64,000 nt of DNA from Micrococcales bacterium 72-143 (lineage in GTDB: Bacteria; Actinomycetota; Actinomycetes; Actinomycetales; Microbacteriaceae). Within the stretch, counting starts at the first letter, position 1; each line of letters begins with the position of its first letter. This document shows, piece by piece, positions 49,527 through 58,184 of the stretch. The position numbers were made by a program, and so were the translations under genes. The notes under the pieces are model-generated. The model searched no databases. It had not been told where the DNA came from and saw nothing but the letters and a program-made list of their open reading frames with translations. The stretch is from assembly GCA_001898835.1 (NCBI GenBank), contig MKVM01000005.1:1037325-1101324 (forward strand). The letters are read 5' to 3'.

Positions 49527-50572
49527 GGAACCCGGTACAGCCACTCATCGGTGGCGAACTTCTCCGTCACCAGCTGCTCGGCGCGCGCATACTCCTCGGG
49601 CGTGATCTCGCCGTCGTGGAGGCCGTGCAGCGAGCGGAAGGTCTCGACCATCCGCTCGATGATCGCCGCGCGGGGCAGGCCCGTCTGGCTGCGCAGCGGG
49701 TCGACGCGCTTCTGCGCGGACTTGGTGCCCTTGTCGGAGAGCTTCTCGCGTCCGATGCGCAGCACCTGCACCATCTTGTCGGCGTCGATGTCGTACGACA
49801 TCGTCACGTGGTGCAGCACGGCGCCGTCGGCGAGGCGCTTCTGCGCGGCGCCGCCGATCTTGCCTGCGGGGCTCGCGATGTCGTTGAGCGGCTGGTACGT
49901 CGCGTCGATGCCGAGCGAGCGCAGGGCGACGAGCACCCAGTCGTCGAGGTAGGCGTAGCTGTCGGCGAAGCTCATGCCCTGCACGAGCTCGACCGGCGCG
50001 TACAGGGAGTAGGTGACGACGTTGCCGGCCTCCATGAACATCGCGCCGCCGCCCGAGATGCGGCGCACAACGGGGATGCCGTACTTCGCGGCGTTCTCCG
50101 GGTCGACCTCGTTCCTGACCGACTGGAAGCTGCCGATGACGACGGCCGGCTCGTCCCACTCCCAGATGCGCAGCGTCGGCTTGCGGCGACCGGCGCCGAC
50201 CTCCTCGGCGAGCACCTGGTCGAGCGCGAGGTGGGTGACGGGGCTGAGGGCCCCCGGATGCACGAGCTCCCAGTCGTAGTCGCGCCAGGTGGTGGCGCGG
50301 TGCACGGCGCGGCGCACGGCGGTCGCGATCGCCTCCGGCGAGAAGCCGAGCAGCACGGCGCCGTCGGGGAGCGCACCCTGCACGGCGGCGGCGATGACCT
50401 TGCCCTCGACGTCGGCGGGGAGCCCTGTGAGGGCCTCGTCGATGAGGGGCAGCGCGTCGTCGGGCTCGAGGAAGAAGTCGCCCGAGAGCCGGACGTTCGC
50501 GAGGTGCCCGTCGACGACGTCGAGGTCGACCACGACGAGCTTGCCGCCCGGCACCTTGTACTCGCCATGCAC
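49523..50572 (-). CDS. lplA: Lipoate-protein ligase A
   Basis: A 349-residue ligase that attaches lipoate to E2 and GcvH proteins. The order is unusual relative to E. coli LplA: an accessory lipoate-ligase C-type domain is at the N-terminus (about 1-90, HGEYKVPGGKLVVVD) and the catalytic domain follows (about 95-345) with RRISGGGAMFMEAGNVVTYS and KIGGAAQKR for lipoyl-AMP binding. The GTG at 50572 starts the conserved N-terminus. Two iron/heme transporter genes follow with a GTGA overlap, and a DtxR-like box lies just upstream, so lipoate scavenging appears to be iron-controlled here. Confidence 0.88.
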   Translation of the reverse strand: MHGEYKVPGGKLVVVDLDVVDGHLANVRLSGDFFLEPDDALPLIDEALTGLPADVEGKVIAAAVQGALPDGAVLLGFSPEAIATAVRRAVHRATTWRDYDWELVHPGALSPVTHLALDQVLAEEVGAGRRKPTLRIWEWDEPAVVIGSFQSVRNEVDPENAAKYGIPVVRRISGGGAMFMEAGNVVTYSLYAPVELVQGMSFADSYAYLDDWVLVALRSLGIDATYQPLNDIASPAGKIGGAAQKRLADGAVLHHVTMSYDIDADKMVQVLRIGREKLSDKGTKSAQKRVDPLRSQTGLPRAAIIERMVETFRSLHGLHDGEITPEEYARAEQLVTEKFATDEWLYRVP

Positions 50573-50581
50573 CCCTCTAGC

Positions 50582-50600
50582 TTAGGTGCGCCTAACCCGC
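50582..50600. promoter_or_regulatory. DtxR/IdeR-like iron box upstream of lplA operon
   Basis: TTAGGTGCGCCTAACCCGC matches the 19-bp DtxR/IdeR consensus (TTAGGTTAGGCTAACCTAA) at about 13 positions, with the core TTAGGT...CCTAACC intact. It ends 10 bp from the lplA start codon. Iron-loaded DtxR/IdeR would repress lplA and the transporter genes. Confidence 0.65.
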
Positions 50601-50644
50601 GGGCGCCGCCCCGCCCTCACGAAGAGCGCAGCGGGGGCGCGGGG

Positions 50645-51505
50645 TCAGCGGGCCACGTGGGCGTCGAGCCAGGCGACGACGTCGGCGCGCACCTCCGCCT
50701 GGTTCGTCTCGTTGAGCGTCTCGTGACGCGCGCCCGGGTAGACGGTCACCGTGACATCCGTGAGGCCCCCGCGCTTCTCGTACGCCGCGGCCAGCTTGCG
50801 GATGCTGGCGGGGCCGCCGAGGGGGTCCTCCTCGCCGATCATGATGAGCATCGGCAGGTCGCGGTTCAGCCGCCTCGGGGTGCCGAGCAGCCGGAGCGTG
50901 TCGGGGAGGCCGAAGAGCTTCAGCACCGTGGCGTCGAAGGTGAGCGGGTCGGCGGCGAACGCCGCCCACACCTCCGGATCGCGCGACAGCCACTCGTGGC
51001 CGGTCGTGCCGAGGTGCTTGTGGCGCGCGTTGAGGTCTCCGCCGTTCATGTCGGTGAGGGTGCGGTAGGCGGTCGCCGAGAGGATCACGGCGTCGTAGCG
51101 CGACGCATCCGCACCGATGATCTTCTGCGCGAAGAGCGAGCCGAGGCTGTGGCCGAACAGCACGAGCGGCACGGCGGGGTTCTCGTCGCGAATGATGCCG
51201 GCGAGCTGCACGATCGCGGCGATCGCGGCGCGCACCCCGCCGGGCCCGAGGCGGCCGAGCCTCGCGCTGTCGCCTCCCCACTGGCCGAGCCCGGTCGCGC
51301 CGTGGCCGCGGTGGTCGTCCGCGTAGACGGTGTAGCCGGCGGCCGCGAGCGCCTGCGCGAAGCGCTCGTAGCGGGTGGCGTACTCGCCGACGCCGTGCAG
51401 CAGCTGCACGACGGCGCGCGGCGCATCCGCCAGCCACACGTAGTAGTGGATCGTGACGCCCTCGGCGTCGACGAAGGTGTGCTCGGTGCGGGTCACGTCG
51501 CTCAT
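50645..51505 (-). CDS. Alpha/beta hydrolase, monoacylglycerol-lipase-like
   Basis: A 286-residue serine hydrolase. The oxyanion region is LLHGVGEYATRY, followed by ADDHRGHGATG and the nucleophile elbow GHSLGS (about 116-121). The acid is in GEEDPLGG and the histidine in GARHETLNE near the end, so the triad is complete. The DHRGHG segment is typical of the monoglyceride lipase/PldB group. ATG 51505 is favoured by length. It is divergent from the MFS gene at 51577. Confidence 0.85.
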   Translation of the reverse strand: MSDVTRTEHTFVDAEGVTIHYYVWLADAPRAVVQLLHGVGEYATRYERFAQALAAAGYTVYADDHRGHGATGLGQWGGDSARLGRLGPGGVRAAIAAIVQLAGIIRDENPAVPLVLFGHSLGSLFAQKIIGADASRYDAVILSATAYRTLTDMNGGDLNARHKHLGTTGHEWLSRDPEVWAAFAADPLTFDATVLKLFGLPDTLRLLGTPRRLNRDLPMLIMIGEEDPLGGPASIRKLAAAYEKRGGLTDVTVTVYPGARHETLNETNQAEVRADVVAWLDAHVAR

Positions 51506-51576
51506 GGGGCCTCCTCGCCGCCTCCGAGCGTAGGGCGTGCGGGGCGCAGACGGGTGCAGGGTGGATGATGGAGGGG

Positions 51577-52896
51577 ATGAGTCAGATGTTCCGTTCCTTC
51601 GCGACACGGAACTACCGCATCTGGTTCGCGGGCGCGCTCGTCTCCAACGTCGGCACCTGGATGCAGCGCATCGCCCAGGACTGGCTCGTGCTGGCCGAGC
51701 TCACCGACGACGACGCCATCGCGGTCGGGGTCGTGATGGCGCTCCAGTTCGGGCCGCAGCTCGTGCTGCTGCCGGTCACCGGGTGGGTGGCGGACCGCTT
51801 CGACCGGCGGCGGGTGCTCGCCGTCACGCAGGCCAGCATGATGCTGCTCGGCGTGGGTCTCGGCCTGCTGACCGTGTTCGGGGTCGTGCAGCTCTGGATG
51901 GTGTTCGGGTTCGCGCTCGGTCTGGGGGTCGCCGCCGCGTTCGACGCGCCGGCCCGGCAGGCGTTCGTGGGCGAGCTCGTCGACGACCGCTCCCTCGCGA
52001 ACGCCGTCGCGCTCAACGCGGCGTCCTTCAACGGCGCCCGCCTGATCGGCCCGGCGGTCGCGGGGGTTCTCGTGGCCGCGGTCGGCTCCGGATGGGTGTT
52101 CCTCATCAACGCGGTCACCTTCCTGGCCGTCCTCGGCTCGCTCTGGGCACTGCGGCCGGCGGAGTTCACGCGCTTCACGCGGAAGGCGAGCGGGCGGGGC
52201 CAGATGCGGGCGGGGTTCCGCTACGTGCGGAGGCGGCCCGACATCCTGCTGGTGTTCGCGATGGTGTTCCTCACCGGCACCCTCGGCTACAACTTCCCGA
52301 TCTACACCTCCACGATGGCGAAGGTCGAGTTCGGCGAGGGGCCGCAGGAGTTCGGCTGGCTGTCGTCGGCGCTCGCGATCGGCTCGGTCGCGGGGGCGCT
52401 CATCGCGGCACGCCGTGAGCGTCCGCGGCTGCGCACGGTGACCCTCGCGAGCCTCGGCTTCGGCCTCTCGCTCGGGGCCGCCGCGATCGCACCCGAGCCG
52501 TGGAGCTTCGCCGCGCTGCTCGTCATCGTGGGGTTCACCGGCATCACCATGATGAACACCGCCAACGCCTACGTTCAGACCACGACCGCGCCCTCGATGC
52601 GCGGCAGGGTGATGGCGCTCTACCTGGCGATCTTCATGGGCGGGACCCCGATCGGCGCACCCCTCGTCGGGGCCGTCGCGGATGCGGCGGGGCCGCGGTG
52701 GGCGATCGCGGTGGGGGCCGCATCCGGCCTCGTCGCGGCGGCCATCGCCGCCGTCTTCTTCGTTCGCACGCGCGAGGTGCGCCTGCGCTGGGACCGCCGC
52801 GGCCGCTGGCCGTTGCGCGTCTCGGCCGCGAGCTCCGCCGACCGCGACACCGCCACCCAGGAGATCGCGATCGTGGAGGCGGAGACCCCGCGCTGA
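51577..52896 (+). CDS. MFS transporter, EntS/DHA3-like
   Basis: A 439-residue major facilitator with about 12 helices. It starts SFATRNYRIWFAGALVSNVGTWMQRIAQDWLV, which is typical of the EntS/macrolide-efflux-like DHA3 group, and has the motif A-like DRFDRRRVL after helix 2. Substrate unknown; siderophore or drug export is usual for the group. I use ATG 51577, which follows GGAGGGG; 51565 and 51586 are alternatives. A homologous transporter is encoded at 54615. Confidence 0.88.
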   Translation: MSQMFRSFATRNYRIWFAGALVSNVGTWMQRIAQDWLVLAELTDDDAIAVGVVMALQFGPQLVLLPVTGWVADRFDRRRVLAVTQASMMLLGVGLGLLTVFGVVQLWMVFGFALGLGVAAAFDAPARQAFVGELVDDRSLANAVALNAASFNGARLIGPAVAGVLVAAVGSGWVFLINAVTFLAVLGSLWALRPAEFTRFTRKASGRGQMRAGFRYVRRRPDILLVFAMVFLTGTLGYNFPIYTSTMAKVEFGEGPQEFGWLSSALAIGSVAGALIAARRERPRLRTVTLASLGFGLSLGAAAIAPEPWSFAALLVIVGFTGITMMNTANAYVQTTTAPSMRGRVMALYLAIFMGGTPIGAPLVGAVADAAGPRWAIAVGAASGLVAAAIAAVFFVRTREVRLRWDRRGRWPLRVSAASSADRDTATQEIAIVEAETPR

Positions 52897-52950
52897 CCGC
52901 CCGTGGCGCGGCTGGAGCCGCGTCGGGAATGCCGGGGGCAGAATGACCGC

Positions 52951-54048
52951 ATGAGCGGCGCGCGCGAGCAGCAGGCGGGACCGCTCGCGCGGCTCGGGGC
53001 GACGGCCACCACCAACGAGTCGCGGGCCATCCTGGTGGGCGGGGCCGCCCTCGGGCTCGGCTTCCTCGTCGGCTTGGCCGTGATCGGCGGGCGTTCCCTC
53101 GCCATCACGGGCGACGAGTCGCTCGGCACGATCGCCGCGCTCGTCACCGCCGGGATGACGGCACTCGCGTTCGTCGTCGGCTACCTGCTCCCCGCGCCGG
53201 GATCGCGGCGGCGCACGCATCCGGAGCCCTCCCGCTGGCGGCTCGCGGTGAACGTCACCGCGCTCGCCCTCGCCCACGCCGCCGTCGCCCTCCTGCTGCT
53301 GGAGGGGATGTCGATCGTGATGGCCGACGCGTTCATCGGCGCGGAGGTGTACCCGTTCAGCTCCGCGCTCATCGTGGGCATCGCATCCGCTCTCGCCGCC
53401 TATGCCGCGTTCCTGTCGGCGTCGGGGATGACGACGACGCGCATCGCGACCGTGCTCGCGCTCTACCTGGTGGTGGGGGTGATGGCGGCGATGCTGTCGA
53501 CCTCGGACCCGCGCTGGTGGGAGAAGAACATCAGCGCGCTCGGGATCGGCGACGACTTCTCGAGCTGGATCTTCAACGTCACCCTCATCGTCGCGGGGGT
53601 GCTCATCACGGCGATCTCGGTGTACCTCATCACCGAGCTGGGGCAGGGTCATCTCGCCCGCGGCCCGCGGGACGCCGACGACCGCCACGAGGTCGCCCGC
53701 ATCCGGCTGCTCGGCTCGGCGCTCGTGCTGCTGGGCGTCTTCCTCGCGCTGGTGGGGGTGTTCCCGGTGAGCTGGGTCGAGTGGGTGCACAACACCTTCG
53801 CGACGGGACTCGTGGTGATCTTCGCGGGGCTCGTGGTCGGCATCCGGTGGATCGTGCCGGGGCTGCCGGAGGTGTTCTTCGTCGTCGGCTACGTCTTCCT
53901 CGGCGTCGTGCTGTTCGCCACCGTGCTCTTCGCGGTCGGCGTCTACAACCTGACGGCCATGGAGATCATCGGCTTCGCGCTCATCTTCGCGTGGCTCATC
54001 CTGCTGATCCGCAACATCTCCGCGAGCGGCTCGGACGCGCGCGCCTGA
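52951..54048 (+). CDS. Polytopic membrane protein, DUF998-like
   Basis: A 365-residue protein with about nine hydrophobic helices, among them AILVGGAALGLGFLVGLAVI, ALVTAGMTALAFVVGYLL, ALIVGIASALAAYAAFL, LIVAGVLITAISVYLI and VFFVVGYVFLGVVLFATVL. The segment SDPRWWEKNISALG and the helix pattern are reminiscent of DUF998 membrane proteins. No catalytic motif is seen. ATG 52951 (MSGAREQ) is preferred over 52903 for length and position after the MFS gene. Function unknown. Confidence 0.7.
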   Translation: MSGAREQQAGPLARLGATATTNESRAILVGGAALGLGFLVGLAVIGGRSLAITGDESLGTIAALVTAGMTALAFVVGYLLPAPGSRRRTHPEPSRWRLAVNVTALALAHAAVALLLLEGMSIVMADAFIGAEVYPFSSALIVGIASALAAYAAFLSASGMTTTRIATVLALYLVVGVMAAMLSTSDPRWWEKNISALGIGDDFSSWIFNVTLIVAGVLITAISVYLITELGQGHLARGPRDADDRHEVARIRLLGSALVLLGVFLALVGVFPVSWVEWVHNTFATGLVVIFAGLVVGIRWIVPGLPEVFFVVGYVFLGVVLFATVLFAVGVYNLTAMEIIGFALIFAWLILLIRNISASGSDARA

Positions 54049-54084
54049 GCACGCTGTCATCACCCGGCCGCGCAGCGTCGCCGC

Positions 54085-54567
54085 TCAGTCGATGCCGTAG
54101 TCGAGTTCGTCGTCGCTCCGAGGTGCCATGGCGGCCCGAAGACGGGCCTCGTCGCGGCGGGCGAGAGCGTCGCGCACGGCCGTGGTCGCCAGTCCCACCG
54201 GCGCCGCGATGACGACGGTGGACAGCAGCAGGATGACGTAGCCGCGCCCGTCGATGACGAAGTCGGGGCGGAGGGCGAGCAGGAGCGCCGTCGCGATCGC
54301 GGCGCCGCCGCCGAGCACGAACACGGCGGACAGGGGCCGACGGAGCCTCGGGGCGAAATAGAGAACAGGCCCGGCGATGAGAGCCGCCGCCAGCCCGGCG
54401 ACTGCCCCGACCGCCATCACGACCATCGTCGCGACCTCGGCATCCCAGATCCCCAGATCGGGACGGGTGGCCCAGGTGATCGCCACATAGCCGACATGCA
54501 CGAGCTGGGCGAGCGAGCCGCCGACGACGAGACCGAGGGTCGCACCGGCGGAGTCGATGCGCATCAT
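54085..54567 (-). CDS. Small polytopic membrane protein
   Basis: A 160-residue protein with four predicted helices (LGLVVGGSLAQLVHVGYVAI, VVMAVGAVAGLAAALIAG, AVFVLGGGAAIATALLLAL, VILLLSTVVIAAPVGLA) and a basic then acidic C-tail (RRDEARLRAAMAPRSDDELDYGID). I do not recognise a family. The same frame runs on upstream to 55722 antisense to nothing functional, but the ATG pair at 54567 gives a compact membrane protein and the upstream part overlaps the MFS gene. Confidence 0.6.
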   Translation of the reverse strand: MMRIDSAGATLGLVVGGSLAQLVHVGYVAITWATRPDLGIWDAEVATMVVMAVGAVAGLAAALIAGPVLYFAPRLRRPLSAVFVLGGGAAIATALLLALRPDFVIDGRGYVILLLSTVVIAAPVGLATTAVRDALARRDEARLRAAMAPRSDDELDYGID

Positions 54568-54614
54568 CCGGTGATCCTCATGGCGCGAGCGTAGCGACAC
54601 GGCGCGGCGCGCGG

Positions 54615-55973
54615 CTACGGGCGCGGGTCGCGCGCGTCGTAGAGGCGGAACGTGGACTGCACGCGCAGCAGGATCGCGATGATCGCGATGATCGCGAGGC
54701 CGCCGGCGACGGGCGGGAACCACAGCGCCGACACGACGGCGAGCGAGCCCGCGACCATGTCGCCGATGCGCGGCCCGCCCGTGACGACGACGATGAAGAT
54801 GCCCTGCAGGCGGCCACGCATCTCGTCGGGGGCGGCGGTCAGCAGCATGGTGGAGCGGAAGATCGCACTGACCTCGTCGGATGCGCCCGCGCCGGCGAGC
54901 GCGACGGCCGCGAGCAGCAGCAAGGGCAGGTTCACCTGGTCCCACTCCTCGCCGACCGGGCCGAACCATCCGGTCGCCGCGACCGCGATGACCAGCCCGA
55001 ACAGTGCGGTGAAGGCGCCGAACAGCATGATCGCCCGGCCGATCGCGACGCCGTAGCGGTGCACGTGGGCGACGGGACCGCTGAACAGGCCCGTGAGGAA
55101 GGTGCCGATCGCGGTGGCCGCGGTGAGCACGCCCACCGTCACCGAGCCGCCCCCGAGCACGGTTGCGCCGATCGCGGGCAGCAGCACGTACGGGCGCCCG
55201 AGGCTCATCGCGACGATGTCGACGAGGAAGCTCATGCGGATGTTGGGGGCCGTGCGGAGGAACCGGATGCCGTCCCTCAGCGACTCCCACCCGGGCCGCG
55301 CCGTGTCGCTGAGCGGAGGCAGCGGCGGCAGCCCGAGCACGCCCAGGAACCCGGCGGTGAACAGCACCGCGTCGACCGCGAAGGTGAGCGGGAACCCGAT
55401 CGTCGCGACGAGGATGCCGGCGAGCGCGGGCCCGATGGCGAGCTGCAGCCCGAACACGATGCCGTTGAGGGCGTTCGCGCGGGACACCATGTCCTCCGGC
55501 ACGATGCGCGGCGTGACCGAGCTGCGGGTGGCGCTCGAGATGGTCGCGGCGACCGCGTTGAGCGTCGTCAGCACGTAGAGCGGCCACACCGGCGGGCGCC
55601 CGCCCGCCGCCCCGTCGACGGCGGCGAGCACGACGATGCCGACGATCGAGACCCAGGCCACGACGCTCGAGAGGATGAGCACGCGGCGCCGGTCGAAGGC
55701 GTCGGCGAGCATCCCGCCCCACAGCCCTGCGACGATCATCGGCACGAGCGCGATTCCGCCGACGAGCGCCACCGCGAAGGTGTCACCCGTGATGTCGAAG
55801 ATGAAGAGCCCGACCGCGACCGTGGTGACCCAGGTGCCGATCCCCGAGATCGAGGTGCCGAAGAACAGGCGCGCGAACACCGGATGCTCGCGCAGCGGGC
55901 TGAGGTCGACGAACCGCCGCCTCCTCGGGAGCTCGATCGCCTCCGTGGGGTCCTGGGCGTCGGGCGAGGTCAT
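54615..55973 (-). CDS. MFS transporter, EntS/DHA3-like (2)
   Basis: A 452-residue major facilitator related to the transporter at 51577. A charged N-tail leads to ARLFFGTSISGIGTWVTTVAVGLFIFDITG, with motif A-like DAFDRRRVLILSS after helix 2 and about 12 helices in total. It sits alone on the minus strand between the small membrane protein and the beta-propeller protein. Substrate unknown. Confidence 0.87.
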   Translation of the reverse strand: MTSPDAQDPTEAIELPRRRRFVDLSPLREHPVFARLFFGTSISGIGTWVTTVAVGLFIFDITGDTFAVALVGGIALVPMIVAGLWGGMLADAFDRRRVLILSSVVAWVSIVGIVVLAAVDGAAGGRPPVWPLYVLTTLNAVAATISSATRSSVTPRIVPEDMVSRANALNGIVFGLQLAIGPALAGILVATIGFPLTFAVDAVLFTAGFLGVLGLPPLPPLSDTARPGWESLRDGIRFLRTAPNIRMSFLVDIVAMSLGRPYVLLPAIGATVLGGGSVTVGVLTAATAIGTFLTGLFSGPVAHVHRYGVAIGRAIMLFGAFTALFGLVIAVAATGWFGPVGEEWDQVNLPLLLLAAVALAGAGASDEVSAIFRSTMLLTAAPDEMRGRLQGIFIVVVTGGPRIGDMVAGSLAVVSALWFPPVAGGLAIIAIIAILLRVQSTFRLYDARDPRP

Positions 55974-56022
55974 GGCCGGTTCAGCCTACGCGCACGACGC
56001 CCCCGCTCCCGGAGGCCGCGGT

Positions 56023-57201
56023 TCAGCCCCGGGGTGCGGTGCGCCTCCGACGCGTGACGAGCACGATCCCCAGAGCGAGCGTCAGGAGCGCCGCGGCCGC
56101 GAGCGGCAGCGCCTCGGCGCCCGAGTCGGCGAGCACACCCCCGGCGGCCCCGACCGAGGGCGACGGGGACGAGGAGGGCGAGGGCGAGCCGCTCGTCGGC
56201 GTCGAGACCACCACGTCGAGGCGTCCGATGAGGGCCACGCCCTCGACGGGGTCGGGGGTGCCCGTGAACCACACGTCGCCGTCGGGGCCGAGCGCGAGCC
56301 CGAAGGGCGCCGAGGAGCTCGTCGTGATGGGGTACGCCGTCGCGGTGCCGTCGGTCGCCATCCGCACGATCGCGTCCTGGCCGGGGGCCGCCACCCAGAG
56401 GTTGCCGTCGGCGCCCGTGAGGATGCCGCGGGGGGTCGATCCGGACGCCAGAGGGAACATCGTGAAGGCGCCCGCGGTGGTGACGCGCCCCACCTGCGAG
56501 GTCGAGAGCGTGGTGAACCACAGCGCACCGTCGGGCCCCACCGTGATGCCCTCCGGGTTGCCGAAGCCGGGCACCGCGTACTCGGTGACGACGCCCGCCG
56601 TCGTGATGGCCCCGATCCGGTCGCCGGAGCTCTGCGTGAACCACAGCTGGCCGTCCGGCCCGGCCGTGATGCGGTTGGGGCCGGAGCCGGCCGTCGGCAG
56701 CGGGTACTCGGTGACGACGCCCGCGGTGGTGATCGCGGCGATGCGGTTGCCGCTCGTCTCGGTGAACCACATCCGCCCGTCGGGGCCGGCGACGATCCCG
56801 TAGGGCCCTGAGCCCGCCGTGATCCCGGTCGTGAACACGGTGACCGCGCCCGCGGGCGTGACGTATCCGACCTGGTTGCCGAACAGGTCGGCGAACCAGA
56901 CGTTCCCGTCGGGGCCGACCGCGACATCCGTGGGGGCGGAGGTGCCCGACGACGGGACCGGGTAGCGGCTGAAGACGCCGCCCGTGGTCATCGCGCCGAC
57001 GGAACCGCGGTTCGACTCGGCGAACCAGAGGCGCCCGTCGGGTCCGTAGGCGATCTCCTGCAGCTCGGTCGAGGCGTCGCCGTGCAGGAACTCGACGACG
57101 TCGCCCGTGGCGGCGACGGCGGAGGAGGCGACGGCCCCGACGGCGACGACGGACGCGAGGGCGAGGGCGGCGACGGCAGCGGGCAGGCGGGAGGGCGACA
57201 T
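56023..57201 (-). CDS. Wall-anchored beta-propeller protein (Vgb/NHL-like)
   Basis: A 392-residue secreted protein. A signal peptide (about 1-33, ending VASSAVAA) is followed by six or seven repeats of about 42 residues with the core GPDGxxWFT, typical of the Vgb/SMP-30-like six-bladed propellers. A Ser/Pro linker then leads to LADSG, a hydrophobic helix (ALPLAAAALLTLALGIVLV) and TRRRR, a sortase-type anchor with a non-canonical LAxTG-like motif. Automatic pipelines would call it virginiamycin B lyase, but the mature protein has a single histidine, near its N-terminus, so the catalytic His of Vgb is missing. It is more likely a binding or adhesion protein. Confidence 0.75.
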   Translation of the reverse strand: MSPSRLPAAVAALALASVVAVGAVASSAVAATGDVVEFLHGDASTELQEIAYGPDGRLWFAESNRGSVGAMTTGGVFSRYPVPSSGTSAPTDVAVGPDGNVWFADLFGNQVGYVTPAGAVTVFTTGITAGSGPYGIVAGPDGRMWFTETSGNRIAAITTAGVVTEYPLPTAGSGPNRITAGPDGQLWFTQSSGDRIGAITTAGVVTEYAVPGFGNPEGITVGPDGALWFTTLSTSQVGRVTTAGAFTMFPLASGSTPRGILTGADGNLWVAAPGQDAIVRMATDGTATAYPITTSSSAPFGLALGPDGDVWFTGTPDPVEGVALIGRLDVVVSTPTSGSPSPSSSPSPSVGAAGGVLADSGAEALPLAAAALLTLALGIVLVTRRRRTAPRG

Positions 57202-57338
57202 GCGGATGCTCCAGGGCTCGGGAACCGGGGATCGACCGCGAAGACGGCCGTCTCCCATCCTTCGGAACCCGCCCCGGGCGCGGCAACGCCCGCGACCCTA
57301 GTTCCGACCCTAGTTCTGGCCCGCTCGCGAGTGCTCGG

Positions 57339-58184
57339 TCACGCCTCGCGCGTGATCTCGACCGTGACGAACAGCTTCGAGGAGGACGGGCCCGCGTACA
57401 CCCCGCGGAGGGGGGCGACGTCGTTGTAGTCGCGGCCCCGGCCGACGATCACGTGCCGGTCGCCGATGTCGATGAGGTTGGTGGGGTCGAAGCCGTGCCA
57501 CTGCCCGCAGTACCACTCCACCCACGCGTGGGACTCGCCCGCCACCGTCACGCCGAGCTCCGCATCCGGACGCGGGTGCAGGTAACCGGACACGTAGCGC
57601 GCCGCGATGCCCGCCGAGCGCAGGGCGCCGATCGCGAGGTGGGTGATGTCCTGGCAGACGCCCTTGCGGTGCTCCCACGCCTCGGCGGCAGTCGTGTGCA
57701 CGCCCGTGACCCCGGGCATGTACTCGATGCGCTCGCCGATCGCCGTGCAGACGGCCCGCGCCGCCTCGCACGGGTCGTCGTGCTCGGCGACGATCGAGCG
57801 GGCGAGGTCGACCACCTCCTGCGGCGGCCGGGTGCGCGGGGTCTGGGCGAGCTGCTCGACGTACTCGGTGGCGCGCGCCGTCTCGGCGGCGAGCTCCGCC
57901 CATCCGGGGCCCCGCTCGGGCACCTCGCGCGTGCGCACCTCGACGAGGCTCGTGGCGGTGAGCGAGAGCTCGTCGTGCGGGTTCAGGATCTCGAAGCTCG
58001 AGACGCGGGTGCCCCAGTAGTCGACGTAGCTGTGGGTGCCGGAGATCGGCGAGATGTCGAGGTTGGAGTACAGCACGAGCTGGCCGTCGCCCGTCACGGG
58101 CAGCATCCGGGCCTCGTTGTACGACGCGGTGGCCGCGCCCTGGTAGAGGAAGCCGGTGACGTGCCGGATGCGCAGGCGGTTCAC
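57339..58184 (-). CDS. Transglutaminase-like cysteine protease family protein
   Basis: A 281-residue protein. An N-terminal beta domain (about 1-90, RIRHVTGFLYQGAATASYNEARM) precedes the transglutaminase core with Cys177 in RKGVCQDITH, His219 in GESHAWVEW and Asp233 in GFDPTN, an intact triad. It is the third gene of a module with an alpha-E protein and a circularly permuted ATP-grasp ligase. Published comparative genomics predicts that this module makes or processes a peptide or amide tag. The GTG start at 58184 overlaps the alpha-E stop (GTGA). Confidence 0.88.
   Translation of the reverse strand: MNRLRIRHVTGFLYQGAATASYNEARMLPVTGDGQLVLYSNLDISPISGTHSYVDYWGTRVSSFEILNPHDELSLTATSLVEVRTREVPERGPGWAELAAETARATEYVEQLAQTPRTRPPQEVVDLARSIVAEHDDPCEAARAVCTAIGERIEYMPGVTGVHTTAAEAWEHRKGVCQDITHLAIGALRSAGIAARYVSGYLHPRPDAELGVTVAGESHAWVEWYCGQWHGFDPTNLIDIGDRHVIVGRGRDYNDVAPLRGVYAGPSSSKLFVTVEITREA

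Noticed and set aside
56023..57201. Virginiamycin B lyase (antibiotic resistance) call
   Set aside because: The repeats fit the fold, but the catalytic histidine is absent and the protein is secreted and wall-anchored.
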